Source of the DNA: Mucilaginibacter boryungensis
GTDB lineage: Bacteria > Bacteroidota > Bacteroidia > Sphingobacteriales > Sphingobacteriaceae
DNA: 64,000 nucleotides
Direction of reading: 5' to 3'
Assembly (NCBI RefSeq): GCF_015221995.1
Contig: NZ_JADFFM010000001.1
Location: forward strand, 682,001 to 746,000
Within the stretch, counting starts at the first letter, position 1; every line of letters starts with the position of its first letter. This document shows, in pieces, positions 17,656-27,100 of this stretch. Made by a program: the position numbers and the translations under genes. A model generated the notes under the pieces. The model did not search any database, was not told where the DNA came from, and saw only the letters and a program-made list of their open reading frames with translations.

Positions 17656-18570
17656 ATGCCGCTTAAAGTAACCCTTTTCCTGATGCTGTTTGCAGTCGAC
17701 GCTTTTGCCCAAACGCCTAAAGTTAGCAGCGGCGCTATTCAGCATATCGCAAACTTTCCATCTAAGTACGTACCCGCCCGTAATGTGGACGTTTGGCTGC
17801 CAGATGGTTATTCGCCATTAAAAAATTATGCGGTAGTTTATATGCAGGATGGCATGGCGCTGTTTGATGCCGGTATTATGTGGAACAAGCAGGAGTGGGG
17901 TGTAGATGAAACTATGGGCAGGTTAATTGCAGATGGCAAAATAAAAGATTGCATTGTGGTAGGCATTTGGAATGGCAACGCTAACCGCCACAGCGAATAT
18001 TTTCCGCAAAAGCCTTTTGAAATGCTGACTGCCCGTCAGCAGGATTCATTGTACAGTATACCGGCGGGAAACGGTAAACTATTTGCCGAAAAGATACAAT
18101 CCGAAAATTACCTGAAGTTTATGGTGCACGAGTTGAAGCCGTATATCGATAGCCATTATGCAACTTTTACGGATGCGACCAACACCTACGTAATGGGCAG
18201 CAGCATGGGCGGGCTGATATCGCTTTATGCTATTTGCGAATACCCCAAAGTGTTTGGCGGCGCGGCCTGCCTTTCCACCCACTGGCCCGGCTTGTTTACG
18301 GTAAATAACAACCCTGTACCGGCTGCTTTTATGGCTTATTTGCGTAAGTATTTACCATCGCCAAAAAACCATAAAATTTATTTCGATCACGGCGATGCAA
18401 CGCTGGACGCAATGTACCAACCCTATCAGCAACAAGTGGATGAAATTATGAAGAAAAAAGGTTTCTCTGCAAATAATTGGTTAAGCAAAGAATTCCCTGG
18501 CGCCGACCATTCAGAAAACTCCTGGCGTAAAAGATTAGATGAACCAATGGTGTTTTTGCTTAAAAATTAA
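17656..18570 (+). CDS. Secreted alpha/beta-hydrolase, putative esterase (esterase D-like)
   Basis: 304 residues with a signal peptide (cleavage after AFA near residue 18). The nucleophile elbow GSSMGGLIS is near residue 178, VYMQDG near 65 provides the oxyanion region, the candidate acid is in YFDHGD near 240 and the catalytic His in GADHSENSWRKRL near 280. The fold resembles the Fes/IroE and acetyl-xylan esterase group. Substrate unknown. Confidence 0.85.
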   Translation: MPLKVTLFLMLFAVDAFAQTPKVSSGAIQHIANFPSKYVPARNVDVWLPDGYSPLKNYAVVYMQDGMALFDAGIMWNKQEWGVDETMGRLIADGKIKDCIVVGIWNGNANRHSEYFPQKPFEMLTARQQDSLYSIPAGNGKLFAEKIQSENYLKFMVHELKPYIDSHYATFTDATNTYVMGSSMGGLISLYAICEYPKVFGGAACLSTHWPGLFTVNNNPVPAAFMAYLRKYLPSPKNHKIYFDHGDATLDAMYQPYQQQVDEIMKKKGFSANNWLSKEFPGADHSENSWRKRLDEPMVFLLKN

Positions 18571-18599
18571 TTGCATACATTTATGTAAACCAAAACACA

Positions 18600-18818
18600 A
18601 TGGACTTTTTGCCTCATCCTGCTGTTAGCGTCCCTGTATTCTATTTGATGATATTTGCACATCTGTTCTCCCTGTATTTTTTGATTGATGTTTTTCGCTC
18701 GAAATTTAAAGATACTATGAGCAAGGCATTTTGGATAGTTGTGCTTTTATTTATCCCGTTAATTGGCTCGCTGGTGTACATGCGAACAGGCAAATTGGAT
18801 AAAGACAAGCTAGTTTAA
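18600..18818 (+). CDS. Small two-TM protein with PLDc_N-like domain
   Basis: 72 residues: two hydrophobic segments (VPVFYLMIFAHLFSLYFLIDVF and AFWIVVLLFIPLIGSLVYM) joined by a basic loop and followed by a charged tail. This is the arrangement of the N-terminal membrane module of cardiolipin synthases (PLDc_N), here without a catalytic domain. Starts 30 bp after the esterase and may share its transcript. Its stop overlaps the GT4 stop by 4 bp in convergent orientation. Confidence 0.75.
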   Translation: MDFLPHPAVSVPVFYLMIFAHLFSLYFLIDVFRSKFKDTMSKAFWIVVLLFIPLIGSLVYMRTGKLDKDKLV

Positions 18819-19816
18819 ACAATTCGCTGATACAACTCCCAATAATCATCCACCATTTTATCGCTGCTGAATTTACTCACCGCCCAATCGCGGCAGTAGG
18901 CACGGTTTATTGCGCTCACCTGATGTACAGCGTTTACCGCCTCATCCACATTATTTACTAAAAAACCTGTCTTTTCATGTTCGATCAGTTCGGGCATTGA
19001 ACCTTTGCTGAAGGCAATAACCGGCGTGCCGCATAACATGCTTTCGGCCACACTCATGCCAAAAGGTTCGTTAAAATTAATGGGGTGGAGTAAAGCCAGC
19101 GCGTTGCCTAATAGTTCCCTGCGTTTATCAGGCCCGGCATGCCCTACGTATTGTATCTGATCGTTAAGTTCGGGTTCCACCTTGCTTTCGTAATAACCCT
19201 CATCCTGTATAATGCCGGCTATCAGCAGTTTGCGCTTACTTTGTTTGGCAATCTGGATGGCCTCGTAGGTGCCTTTATCATGATGGATACGGCCAAAGTA
19301 TAGCAGGTAATCATCCGGTCTGTCCACAAAATCAAAATTGTTTGGGTCCATGCCATTGTACACCGTAGCCAGGTATTTCAAATCAGGGCTGCGGTCGGCA
19401 TTGCTGATGGATACATAATGCGATGTATCGTTGTATTTTTTATAAACCGGGATGATCTTTGGCGATGAGAACCCATGTATAGTAGTGATCATCGATGTAT
19501 GAATAAGTCTGGAATAGGTGAGCGGCAAAAAGTCAAAGTTATTATGGATCAGGTCAAACTCACCGGCCTGCTCCATCAGGTTACTGATGTGCAGGCATTC
19601 CAGCACCTTGACATCCTGGGTGCGGTCTTCTTCATAACCCGTAGCGCAAATTGATTTTAACTTGCCAGCGGTAATAGAATCGCCTGTAGCAAACAGGGTT
19701 ACATCTGCCCCTTTTTTTATAATACCTTCGGCTATAGTGCTGGCAATTTGTTCCCATGGGCCGTAATGCCTGGGCGGTGTGCGCCAGGCAACAGGCGATA
19801 ATATGGCTATTTTCAT
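18815..19816 (-). CDS. GT4-family glycosyltransferase
   Basis: 333-residue GT-B retaining glycosyltransferase. N-terminal glycine-rich start MKIAILSPVAWRTPPRHYGPWEQ is the acceptor domain; the donor domain has the EX7E-type motif in NFNEPFGMSVAESMLCGTPVIAFSKGSMPEL near residue 245. No TM segment, so cytoplasmic. Paired with the larger glycosyltransferase upstream (19952); a REP-like repeat separates them. Probably builds a mannose-rich glycan related to GH130, but neither donor nor acceptor can be read from the sequence. Confidence 0.9.
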   Translation of the reverse strand: MKIAILSPVAWRTPPRHYGPWEQIASTIAEGIIKKGADVTLFATGDSITAGKLKSICATGYEEDRTQDVKVLECLHISNLMEQAGEFDLIHNNFDFLPLTYSRLIHTSMITTIHGFSSPKIIPVYKKYNDTSHYVSISNADRSPDLKYLATVYNGMDPNNFDFVDRPDDYLLYFGRIHHDKGTYEAIQIAKQSKRKLLIAGIIQDEGYYESKVEPELNDQIQYVGHAGPDKRRELLGNALALLHPINFNEPFGMSVAESMLCGTPVIAFSKGSMPELIEHEKTGFLVNNVDEAVNAVHQVSAINRAYCRDWAVSKFSSDKMVDDYWELYQRIV

Positions 19817-19830
19817 TATTTATATTAATG

Positions 19831-19925
19831 CGTCATTGCGAGGAACGAAACAATCTATAAGCTATACAGGAGTTAGTATAAATCCACCTGTGAATATAGA
19901 GATTGCTTCGTACCTCGCAATGACG
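19831..19925. repeat. REP-like inverted repeat, copy 4
   Basis: CGTCATTGCGAGGAACGAAA...TTCGTACCTCGCAATGACG, with CAATCT / AGATTG extending the arms and a longer loop than copy 2. Between the two GT4 genes. Confidence 0.88.
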
Positions 19926-19951
19926 TTGTGTTTATTACATGTTGAGGTGCG

Positions 19952-22228
19952 TTAACAGATCTCCATACTTGCGCCAACTTTATTGTATTCGTACTCTAAT
20001 TCAAAGGCACGTAGTACCGTAAGGTGCGATATCAGGTAGGCCAGCGTGCTTTCGGCGCCCTGATTACGGTTAATACCGGTTGGCAATAAGCCATCGCAGC
20101 AGCCTTTTGTTTCATGGTCATACAACGGCGCGCGCAAGGTATTTTCGCCCAGGAACCAGCGATAGCTCAGGAACATTTTTTCAATATATTCCGGCTCGCG
20201 GAAGGTTTGGTAAGCTTCAAAATGCATTAATACCATGGCCATGGTTTCAATAGCCTGCTGATCGAAAATAGGGAAGTTGCCGCCGCGATAATACCAGCCA
20301 TCGTTACCAACAGGACTTAAATACCCATTGGATAAGGTTAGCTTATCCAGGAAGCCCATAGTGGTAAGAGCTATTTTCTTTACTTTTTCATCACCGGTTA
20401 TTTCGCACGAGTGCAAAAGGGCCAGCGGCAGGATGGCGTTATCATAGGTCATGCCCTCTTCAAACCACTGCCAATCGGGGGTGCTGGTTCTTTCATAGGC
20501 TTCAATTAGCGGCCTGGTCAGGTTAATTAATATCCGAACCATGCCCTCATCGGTAGGGAAAACTTTCAGATAGTGGCAAATGCCTATAATAGTGTTTGCC
20601 TGCCCCCTGATAAATTTAAGGCTTTCAAAATGCTGGATAGACCGGCGGAAGATCTCGATAGCGAACTCCTGGTACGAATTATTAGGTGCGCAGCCTATCA
20701 AATATCCCAGGGCCCATATGGTGCGGCCAAATGAATCTTCAGACCCTACGTCATCTAAATACTGGCGGCTAAAACTCAGGAAGTTCCTGAAGTTGCCGTC
20801 GTCGGTTTGCATATAGTGAATATAGCTGAGATAAATAGGCAGCAGGCGTAAAGCCTCGGCGCTTTTATTACGCTGGTAAGCCATTAGCGCCATAATCAGC
20901 GCACGGGCATTATCATCTAAACAATAGCCCTCTTTTAAATTGGGGATACCAAACTTGGCATGCTGTACAATCCCGGTATCATCAGTTAAACGGGTTACAT
21001 GCGCCAGGCTAAACTTGGGCAGTATCTCTGGGTCAACAATGCTGTTCTTCAATACCTTGGCGCTAAAATCGTGCGTACGGCACGATTCCTGAGCTACCCT
21101 TATAAACTCAGCACCAATTTTTGGGTAACGCAGGTGCAGGCCATATTCGTAGGCGTTTTCTTTAAGCTGGCGTAATACAGCTTTATTTCCCAAAAGGTCG
21201 TTAATGGTTATAGCTAATTGTTCGTGGTCCTTAAAATCGAACAACCGGCCACGGTTATGGGCCAGCAATTCGGTAGCGTGCCAGTAGGGGGTAGAAACCA
21301 CCGCTGCGCCTGCGCCAATGGCGTATGATAATGTCCCGCTGGTGATCTGCGCTTCGTTCAGATAGGGGGTAACATATACTTCGGCAGCTGTAAGATAATT
21401 GATCAGCTCGGCATCGCTCACAAACTTATTAATGAAGGCCAGGTGTTGCGATACCCCAAGTTGTGCTGCCAGGCTTTTTAAATGATCGCGGTATTCCTCG
21501 CCCGAGTGTTTTAATACGCCGGGATGGGTATTGCCCAATATCACATACATCACATCGGGGTGTTTGGCTACAATGGCGGGTAATGCCTTTATTACAGTTT
21601 CCAAGCCTTTATTACGGCTCAGTAAACCAAATGTCAGCAGCACCCGGTGATTTTTAAAAGCGGCCAGGTTTTTTACCGGGTTATCTGCAATGGCTTCCAG
21701 ATCGGGCACACCATGTTCTATAATTTGTATCCGGTCTAAAGGTATTTCATAAATAGTTGTCAGAAATTCAACCGCCCGTTTGCTCATTACAATAATTTTT
21801 GACGACTGTTCGGCAATTTCACGGATGATCACTTTTTGTACATAGCTCGGCTCGCGCAGCACGGTATGAAGTATAGATATCAGCGGTTTTTCCAAACGCT
21901 TTAATAAGGGCAAAATATATATACCGCTTTCGCCGCCGTAAATGCCGAACTCGTGCTCCAGGATGCAAACATCAGCATCACTGGTGTTAACGTAATTAGC
22001 AGCACGGATATAATCTTTCTGATGGTTTTGGCGTATTACATAACTAACTTCCTTGGGGTATTCATATTCCTGTATGGTATCGGCGTCGTTCACCGCAACA
22101 ACAAAACCACCCTGCGACGGCTCCTGCCGTTTAGGAAAATTACTGTTAATGGCAGTCATTAAGTTTTGGTTAAACGTAGCGATCCCGCATTCACGCGGCG
22201 GGTAAGTGGATATATATGCGATTTTCAT
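19952..22228 (-). CDS. GT4 glycosyltransferase fused to a helical (alpha/alpha-barrel-like) domain
   Basis: 758 residues. Residues 1-390 are a GT-B glycosyltransferase (start YISTYPPRECGIATFNQNL; donor site LTFGLLSRNKGLETVI and NEAQITSGTLSYAIGAGAAVVSTPYWHATELL). Residues ~400-750 form a repetitive helical domain with CLDDNARALIMALMAY, EDSFGRTIWALGYL, QQAIETMAMVLMHFEAY and GAESTLAYLISHL, typical of six-hairpin glycosidase-like barrels. Whether the second domain is catalytic is unknown. Adjacent GT4 gene at 18815 on the same strand. A structured leader lies upstream at 22279-22355. Confidence 0.88.
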   Translation of the reverse strand: MKIAYISTYPPRECGIATFNQNLMTAINSNFPKRQEPSQGGFVVAVNDADTIQEYEYPKEVSYVIRQNHQKDYIRAANYVNTSDADVCILEHEFGIYGGESGIYILPLLKRLEKPLISILHTVLREPSYVQKVIIREIAEQSSKIIVMSKRAVEFLTTIYEIPLDRIQIIEHGVPDLEAIADNPVKNLAAFKNHRVLLTFGLLSRNKGLETVIKALPAIVAKHPDVMYVILGNTHPGVLKHSGEEYRDHLKSLAAQLGVSQHLAFINKFVSDAELINYLTAAEVYVTPYLNEAQITSGTLSYAIGAGAAVVSTPYWHATELLAHNRGRLFDFKDHEQLAITINDLLGNKAVLRQLKENAYEYGLHLRYPKIGAEFIRVAQESCRTHDFSAKVLKNSIVDPEILPKFSLAHVTRLTDDTGIVQHAKFGIPNLKEGYCLDDNARALIMALMAYQRNKSAEALRLLPIYLSYIHYMQTDDGNFRNFLSFSRQYLDDVGSEDSFGRTIWALGYLIGCAPNNSYQEFAIEIFRRSIQHFESLKFIRGQANTIIGICHYLKVFPTDEGMVRILINLTRPLIEAYERTSTPDWQWFEEGMTYDNAILPLALLHSCEITGDEKVKKIALTTMGFLDKLTLSNGYLSPVGNDGWYYRGGNFPIFDQQAIETMAMVLMHFEAYQTFREPEYIEKMFLSYRWFLGENTLRAPLYDHETKGCCDGLLPTGINRNQGAESTLAYLISHLTVLRAFELEYEYNKVGASMEIC

Positions 22229-22869
22229 AAGTATATGTATAGTTCAGATTGTTGTATTTTCTAATTTTTCTGACACGAGTGGCTTAAAAAAAGGGCATCA
22301 ATATACATTCAGCGCAGGTTTTTCCAGTATGAAAGCCCTTGTGGTAGTAAGCCACGGTATATTTTGCACAAACCGTACCAAGATGAAAAGCGGATGAAAA
22401 AATGAATGGGGCTAAGTGGGTTTAACCACGAAAACGCGCAAAGCCATTGTGAAAACTGGCTCCTTATTGTAGCATCTGTACATCGCCTAATTATCTAAAA
22501 TTATTTATTATTATTTATAATTATTCGAAAGGGCCGTTAATTTATTCCAAATTATTCAAAAAATTCGCTTTTTATCCGCGTTTGAATTTGGCATATTGTA
22601 ATAAGTTCTTTGAAAGATGGCAGCGCGTTAAAAAGATGCTTAATTGCCAAAATTCAACAGGAAAAGACCAATGTTTGCAAAACATGCCGGGTTAATACTG
22701 CGTAAATATTGGGGGTAATTCCGCGGCTATTTGCCGTCCCATTTGATTTTTGGAATGCGGTGCAACCCGGAGTTCGGGCGATTATAAGATCAGGTAGCAG
22801 TAGATGCTAAGATTGTACAATATTAGCCGTGCTTACATAGCTCCCAGGGAGCAGACAAGGGTTGAATGA
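22229..22869. other. 641-bp intergenic region without a gene
   Basis: No convincing coding sequence on either strand. It should hold the promoter and leader of the minus-strand GT4 fusion gene on its left side; its right side is downstream of the minus-strand aminotransferase. The middle (about 22485-22580) is very AT-rich. A nested inverted repeat is listed separately. Confidence 0.6.
22279..22355 (-). promoter_or_regulatory. Nested inverted repeat in the leader of the GT4 fusion gene
   Basis: Outer arms GTGGCTTA (22279-22286) and TAAGCCAC (22348-22355), inner arms AAGGGC (22291-22296) and GCCCTT (22335-22340). Read on the minus strand the inner 3' arm runs into a T tract. It starts about 50 bp upstream of the start codon. 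Could be an mRNA leader structure or weak attenuator; function not established. Confidence 0.4.
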
Positions 22870-24057
22870 TCAGGCGAAATATTCTACCGCTTCTATAATA
22901 ACACTGCAAGCTTGTTCAATTTGTTCAGCAGTTATTACCAGCGGTGGCGCAATGCGCATGGAGTTGCTGCAATGTAAAAACCAATCGGTAATCACGCCGT
23001 TGGATATACAGCGGTCTATGATCTTTTTATTCAAGTCGAAGCTTTCAAATTCGGCCGCCAGCATCAGGCCTTTGCCGCGTACTTGCTTTATAGCCGGGTG
23101 TATCAGTAACTCGCGGAACAGCGCTTCTTTTTCGCCTACCGTAGCAATCAGTTGTTCGTTCAGGATAACCTCCAAGGCTGCCAGTCCGGCTGCGCAGCAT
23201 ACCGGGTGACCGCCAAAAGTGGTGATATGCCCCAGCATCGGGTTTTCCTTCAGGGCATCCATTATCTGGTTGGATGCGATGAAGGCGCCCAATGGCATAC
23301 CGCCGCCTAATGCTTTAGCTAATACCAAAATATCGGGCACTATGCCATAATGTTCAAAGGCAAATAACTTACCTGTGCGGCCCATAGCGGCTTGTATCTC
23401 GTCGAGCACTAAAAGGGTCCCGGTTTGTTGGCAGCGGGCATTAAGGGCCTGCATATAGGTAATATCCGGTACGCGGATGCCGGCTTCACCCTGTACGGTT
23501 TCAATAACTACGCAGGCGGTTTGTGTAGTTATTAATTTCAGGTCATCTACATTGTTAAAACGAATGAAGCCGGTACCGGGTAACAAAGGGCGGTAAGCTT
23601 GCTTATATTCCTCGTTACCCATAATGCTTAGGGCACCCTGGGTGCTGCCATGGTATGAGTCATAACAGGCTAATACTTCCCGCCTGTCGGTATAGCGTTT
23701 GGCCAGTTTCATTGCCCCTTCAACAGCCTCGGCACCCGAGTTGACAAAGTAAATGGATTGCAAAGTATCAGGCAGAAGCGACACCAGTTTTTCGGCCAGC
23801 TTTACCTGCGGCGATTGCACATATTCGCCATAAACCATTAGGTGCAGGTATTTATCAAGCTGTGTTTTAATAGCTTCAATAACATAGGGGTGCCCGTGCC
23901 CGGTATTACTTACCCCAATGCCTGCTATCAGGTCGATATAAGGTTTATTGTCCTTATCGTACAGATATACGCCTTCAGCCCGCTCAAATTCTAGCAGTAA
24001 TGGGAAATTGGTGGTTTGGGCATTATTGGCTAAAAAAAGTTGGCGCAAGGTAAGCAT
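22870..24057 (-). CDS. Class III PLP-dependent aminotransferase (acetylornithine/ornithine aminotransferase-like)
   Basis: 395 residues. PLP-fold type I enzyme: cofactor-phosphate region VNSGAEAVEGAMKLAKRYT near residue 95, DEIQAAMGRTGKLFAFEHYG near 215, and Schiff-base lysine in LVLAKALGGGMPLGAF near 250. Moves an omega-amino group to 2-oxoglutarate in related enzymes. It is not next to arginine-biosynthesis genes, so the substrate (acetylornithine, ornithine, GABA, or other) is open. Single gene. Confidence 0.88.
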   Translation of the reverse strand: MLTLRQLFLANNAQTTNFPLLLEFERAEGVYLYDKDNKPYIDLIAGIGVSNTGHGHPYVIEAIKTQLDKYLHLMVYGEYVQSPQVKLAEKLVSLLPDTLQSIYFVNSGAEAVEGAMKLAKRYTDRREVLACYDSYHGSTQGALSIMGNEEYKQAYRPLLPGTGFIRFNNVDDLKLITTQTACVVIETVQGEAGIRVPDITYMQALNARCQQTGTLLVLDEIQAAMGRTGKLFAFEHYGIVPDILVLAKALGGGMPLGAFIASNQIMDALKENPMLGHITTFGGHPVCCAAGLAALEVILNEQLIATVGEKEALFRELLIHPAIKQVRGKGLMLAAEFESFDLNKKIIDRCISNGVITDWFLHCSNSMRIAPPLVITAEQIEQACSVIIEAVEYFA

Positions 24058-24143
24058 GGTGCAAAAGTAGTTTTTTGCAATGAGTTTGCAGGCATAGCGC
24101 TATAAATCCGGGATCGAAATTCCGGCATCCGAAATCAAAAAGT

Positions 24144-24151
24144 TATCTTTG
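24144..24151 (+). promoter_or_regulatory. Predicted -7 element for the thioesterase gene
   Basis: TATCTTTG matches TAnnTTTG. Because it ends only 4 bp before the first possible ATG (24156), transcription should begin at or after that ATG, which argues for the second ATG at 24168 as the true start. Confidence 0.6.
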
Positions 24152-24167
24152 CTGCATGCATCACAAC

Positions 24168-24689
24168 ATGAACGCCAAATCGCCAAAGGAATCTTACACG
24201 ATAATGAACGAATTGGTATTACCTAACGATACCAATACGCTGAACAACCTGATGGGTGGGCGTTTACTGCATTGGATGGATATTGCCGCGGCTATTTCAG
24301 GTCAAAAGCATTGCAACCGCACGGTAGTTACCGCATCTGTTGATAACGTATCGTTCAAACATCCCATAAAATTGGGCGATGTGGTGAGTATAGAAGCTAA
24401 AGTAACCCGCTCATTTAATACTTCGGTAGAAGTACGTTTAGATGTATGGGCGCAAAATATACCATCCGGTACAAAAGTAAAAAGTAATGAAGCCTATTAT
24501 ACCTTTGTAGCGCTTGATGCGAACGGTAAAACTGTACCCGTGCCGGAATTAAAGCCAGAGACGGAAGAAGAACTCAATTTATTCGATGGCGCACTTCGCC
24601 GTCGCCAGTTAAGGTTAATATTAAGCGGCAAAATGAACCCGGACGATGCTACCGAACTGAAGGCATTATTCTTTGCGGCAAAATCATAA
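24168..24689 (+). CDS. Acyl-CoA thioesterase (hotdog fold, YciA/BFIT-like)
   Basis: 173-residue hotdog protein. The family signature is NTLNNLMGGRLLHWMDIAAAISGQKHCN near residue 30 with the catalytic Asp in the helix, then VTASVDNVSFKHPIKLGDVVSIEAKV. Hydrolyses acyl-CoA esters in the cytoplasm. The ATG at 24168 is preferred because the -7 element sits directly in front of an earlier ATG. Convergent with the PD40 protein downstream, 5-bp gap. Confidence 0.9.
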   Translation: MNAKSPKESYTIMNELVLPNDTNTLNNLMGGRLLHWMDIAAAISGQKHCNRTVVTASVDNVSFKHPIKLGDVVSIEAKVTRSFNTSVEVRLDVWAQNIPSGTKVKSNEAYYTFVALDANGKTVPVPELKPETEEELNLFDGALRRRQLRLILSGKMNPDDATELKALFFAAKS

Positions 24690-24694
24690 ACAGC

Positions 24695-25633
24695 TCAATT
24701 CCTGTTGCTGATAGTATTAAAATCAACTGTATAAATATCGCCAAGCCCATTGCCCGCGCTTTGCAGGTGTTTGTTAAACTGCTTAATGTTTTCTGGCCTC
24801 GAGGGAGGAGCTATCCATTTACTACGCGTGCTGCCAAAATAAAATATCCTTTTATCCGGGGTAACTTTAGGCGCCCATTCTATCCCGTCGGAATTTAAGG
24901 GTTCGGGCAATCGTTTGGCTTTGGTCCATATACCGTTGCGGTTATAGCTCATATAAAAATCAAGTCCTGACAGATCTTTTGGTGTTGAATTATAAATAAG
25001 GAAACTTTCATCGGGCGCTATGTAGCACTCATATTCATTACCTGGGCCATTAATAGCAGCCCCTAAATTTTCTGCTTTTTGGTATTTTCCGTTCACTAAG
25101 CGGCAACGGTAAATATCGCTGCCACCCTTACCGCCCTTGCGCGGCGATCCAAAATAAATGGTGCCGTTATCGGCCAGGGTAGGGTAATATTCGTCGGCAT
25201 CGCTATTCACCGGCGCATCTAAATGTATAGGCTGGCTCCAACCATTTGCAGTTAATACAACTTTCCATATATCGGTATCGTTTTTTGGCGACCCGTTACC
25301 CTTAACAGGGCGGTTTGACATAAAATAGATAGCCTGCCCATCATTTGTTACAAATGGGTCGGCGTCCATATATTTCCCTGAAAAGTAAGCCACTTCCGGT
25401 TCAGTCCATTTATGGTTGCGGAAATAGGATACACATATAGCCGAAACTTTCAGATCGTTACTGGTTTTGATAAAATACAACGTATCGCAACTTGGCGAAA
25501 AAGCCCCGTGCGATTCGTAATCGCCTTTGCTGATGATGCCCTCCTGAAAGATTTGTGGTTGTATACTTTTGCGGGTTTGAGCATTCACCAGGTTAACTGA
25601 AATCAAAACTAATACTGACAAATATATTTTCAT
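24695..25633 (-). CDS. Exported PD40/WD40-like beta-propeller protein
   Basis: 312 residues with a signal peptide (cleavage after NVNA/Q near residue 19). Contains repeated PD40 blades: GAFSPSCDTLYFIKTS, DPFVTNDGQAIYFMSNRPV, YYPTLADNGTIYFGSPRKGG, ECYIAPDESFLIYNSTP, APKVTPDKRIFYFGSTR. Such propellers resemble the TolB C-terminal domain and usually bind ligands or proteins in the periplasm or at the surface. The start at 25633 (MKIYLSVLVLISV) is chosen because it gives a normal signal peptide. Confidence 0.85.
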   Translation of the reverse strand: MKIYLSVLVLISVNLVNAQTRKSIQPQIFQEGIISKGDYESHGAFSPSCDTLYFIKTSNDLKVSAICVSYFRNHKWTEPEVAYFSGKYMDADPFVTNDGQAIYFMSNRPVKGNGSPKNDTDIWKVVLTANGWSQPIHLDAPVNSDADEYYPTLADNGTIYFGSPRKGGKGGSDIYRCRLVNGKYQKAENLGAAINGPGNEYECYIAPDESFLIYNSTPKDLSGLDFYMSYNRNGIWTKAKRLPEPLNSDGIEWAPKVTPDKRIFYFGSTRSKWIAPPSRPENIKQFNKHLQSAGNGLGDIYTVDFNTISNRN

Positions 25634-25805
25634 ACGGATACTGCTTATATACTTCAAAATTAGAAGGTATAACACTACGATAAAAAATAGGTTTTAAAGT
25701 ATCCGTAAGATGGGCTATAAAAAATAAAGGGTTATCACCACAAATTGGTAATTACTTTGTTATTAAGATATTAGTAATAGTAACCCGCTTATTATACATG
25801 CCGCC

Positions 25806-27077
25806 ATGAAGACTTTTATTCACAACCGTTCCATAATTGCTTGTATAGCATTATCAGTTATTTTGCTTGCGGCATGTAATCATAATAAAGTAAACGATGG
25901 TGATATCACACAACCTGCCAATAACGGCGGCACAGCTGGTACTGGCGCGCCCGTTGAAACTGCCGCTAAAGTAGCACCCAACCAGGCCCCTGCATTTGAC
26001 GGACAAACCCGTGTAGGCAGTGTTAAAACAACCACTGCAATTAAAGTGAGCATTATCACCAGTAGCCTGTCGTATCCCTGGGGATTGGCATTTTTGCCTG
26101 ATGGGCGCATGCTGGTAACCGAGAAACCAGGTCGCATACGTATTGTAACTACCAGCGGAGCAATTGGAAATCCAATAACCGGGGTGCCACTGGTAAGTTA
26201 TGCCGGCGAAAGCGGTTTGTTAAGTATAGCGTTAGATCCTGACTTTGCTACCAGCCGGATGGTGTTCTGGACATTTACCGAAACGGTGACAGGCGGTGTT
26301 ACTATGAGCGTGGCTAAAGGCAAATTATCGGCCGATGAAACGGCTTTTGAAAACGTGCAAGTGATCTATCGGGCCACACCTGCTTATAATGGCACCACTA
26401 ACCATAAAGGGTCTAATTTATTGTTTGATAGTCAGGGGCGGTTATATGTGAGTTTTGGTGAACATTCTGCCGATGATATTCGCGTGCAGGCGCAATCGCT
26501 GGGTGCTACCATAGGTAAAATTATACGCATTAATAAAGATGGTACGGCCGCTGCCGGTAACCCCTTTGCCGGCACAGCTGGCGCCAAACCGGAGATATGG
26601 TCGCTGGGGCATCGCAATCCGCAAGGCCTGGCCTGGAATCCAGTGACTGGCGATTTATGGGAGAGTGAACATGGCCCCCAGGCAGGTGATGAGATTAACC
26701 TTATAAAAGCCGGGGGAAATTATGGCTGGCCAACCATTGCTTACGGACTGGAATACAGCGGGGCCAAAGTGGGCAACGGTACCCAGCAAGCCGGAATGGA
26801 GCAACCTGTTTATTACTGGGACCCCGCCATCGCGCCAAGCGGAATAACTTTTTATACCGGCAGCCTTATCCCCGAATGGCGCAATAACCTGTTTGTAGCC
26901 GCACTAAAAGGCATGCATATTGTCCGGCTGGTAATTAAAGATAACAAAGTTATTGGCGAAGAACGCCTGCTGGCAGATCAGGGCCAGCGTTTCCGCAAAG
27001 TAGTGCAAGGGCCAGATGGCGCTTTATACGCCATAACCGATATGGCACAGGGTAGAATTTACCGGATTGGGATATAA
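25806..27077 (+). CDS. PQQ-dependent sugar dehydrogenase-like lipoprotein (sorbosone/glucose dehydrogenase family)
   Basis: 423 residues. A lipoprotein signal with lipobox LLAAC near residue 24 is followed by a low-complexity Gly/Thr/Ala-rich linker, then a six-bladed propeller: LSYPWGLAFLPDGRMLVTEKPGRIRIV, GESGLLSIALDPDF, NHKGSNLLFDSQGRLYVSFGEH, GHRNPQGLAWNPVTGDLWESEHGPQAGDEIN. The His/Arg/Asn pattern fits the soluble quinoprotein glucose dehydrogenase family (YliI/Asd-like). Outer-membrane or periplasmic sugar oxidation is inferred. Confidence 0.88.
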   Translation: MKTFIHNRSIIACIALSVILLAACNHNKVNDGDITQPANNGGTAGTGAPVETAAKVAPNQAPAFDGQTRVGSVKTTTAIKVSIITSSLSYPWGLAFLPDGRMLVTEKPGRIRIVTTSGAIGNPITGVPLVSYAGESGLLSIALDPDFATSRMVFWTFTETVTGGVTMSVAKGKLSADETAFENVQVIYRATPAYNGTTNHKGSNLLFDSQGRLYVSFGEHSADDIRVQAQSLGATIGKIIRINKDGTAAAGNPFAGTAGAKPEIWSLGHRNPQGLAWNPVTGDLWESEHGPQAGDEINLIKAGGNYGWPTIAYGLEYSGAKVGNGTQQAGMEQPVYYWDPAIAPSGITFYTGSLIPEWRNNLFVAALKGMHIVRLVIKDNKVIGEERLLADQGQRFRKVVQGPDGALYAITDMAQGRIYRIGI

Positions 27078-27100
27078 AGGAATTATCTCCATCTTTAGGC

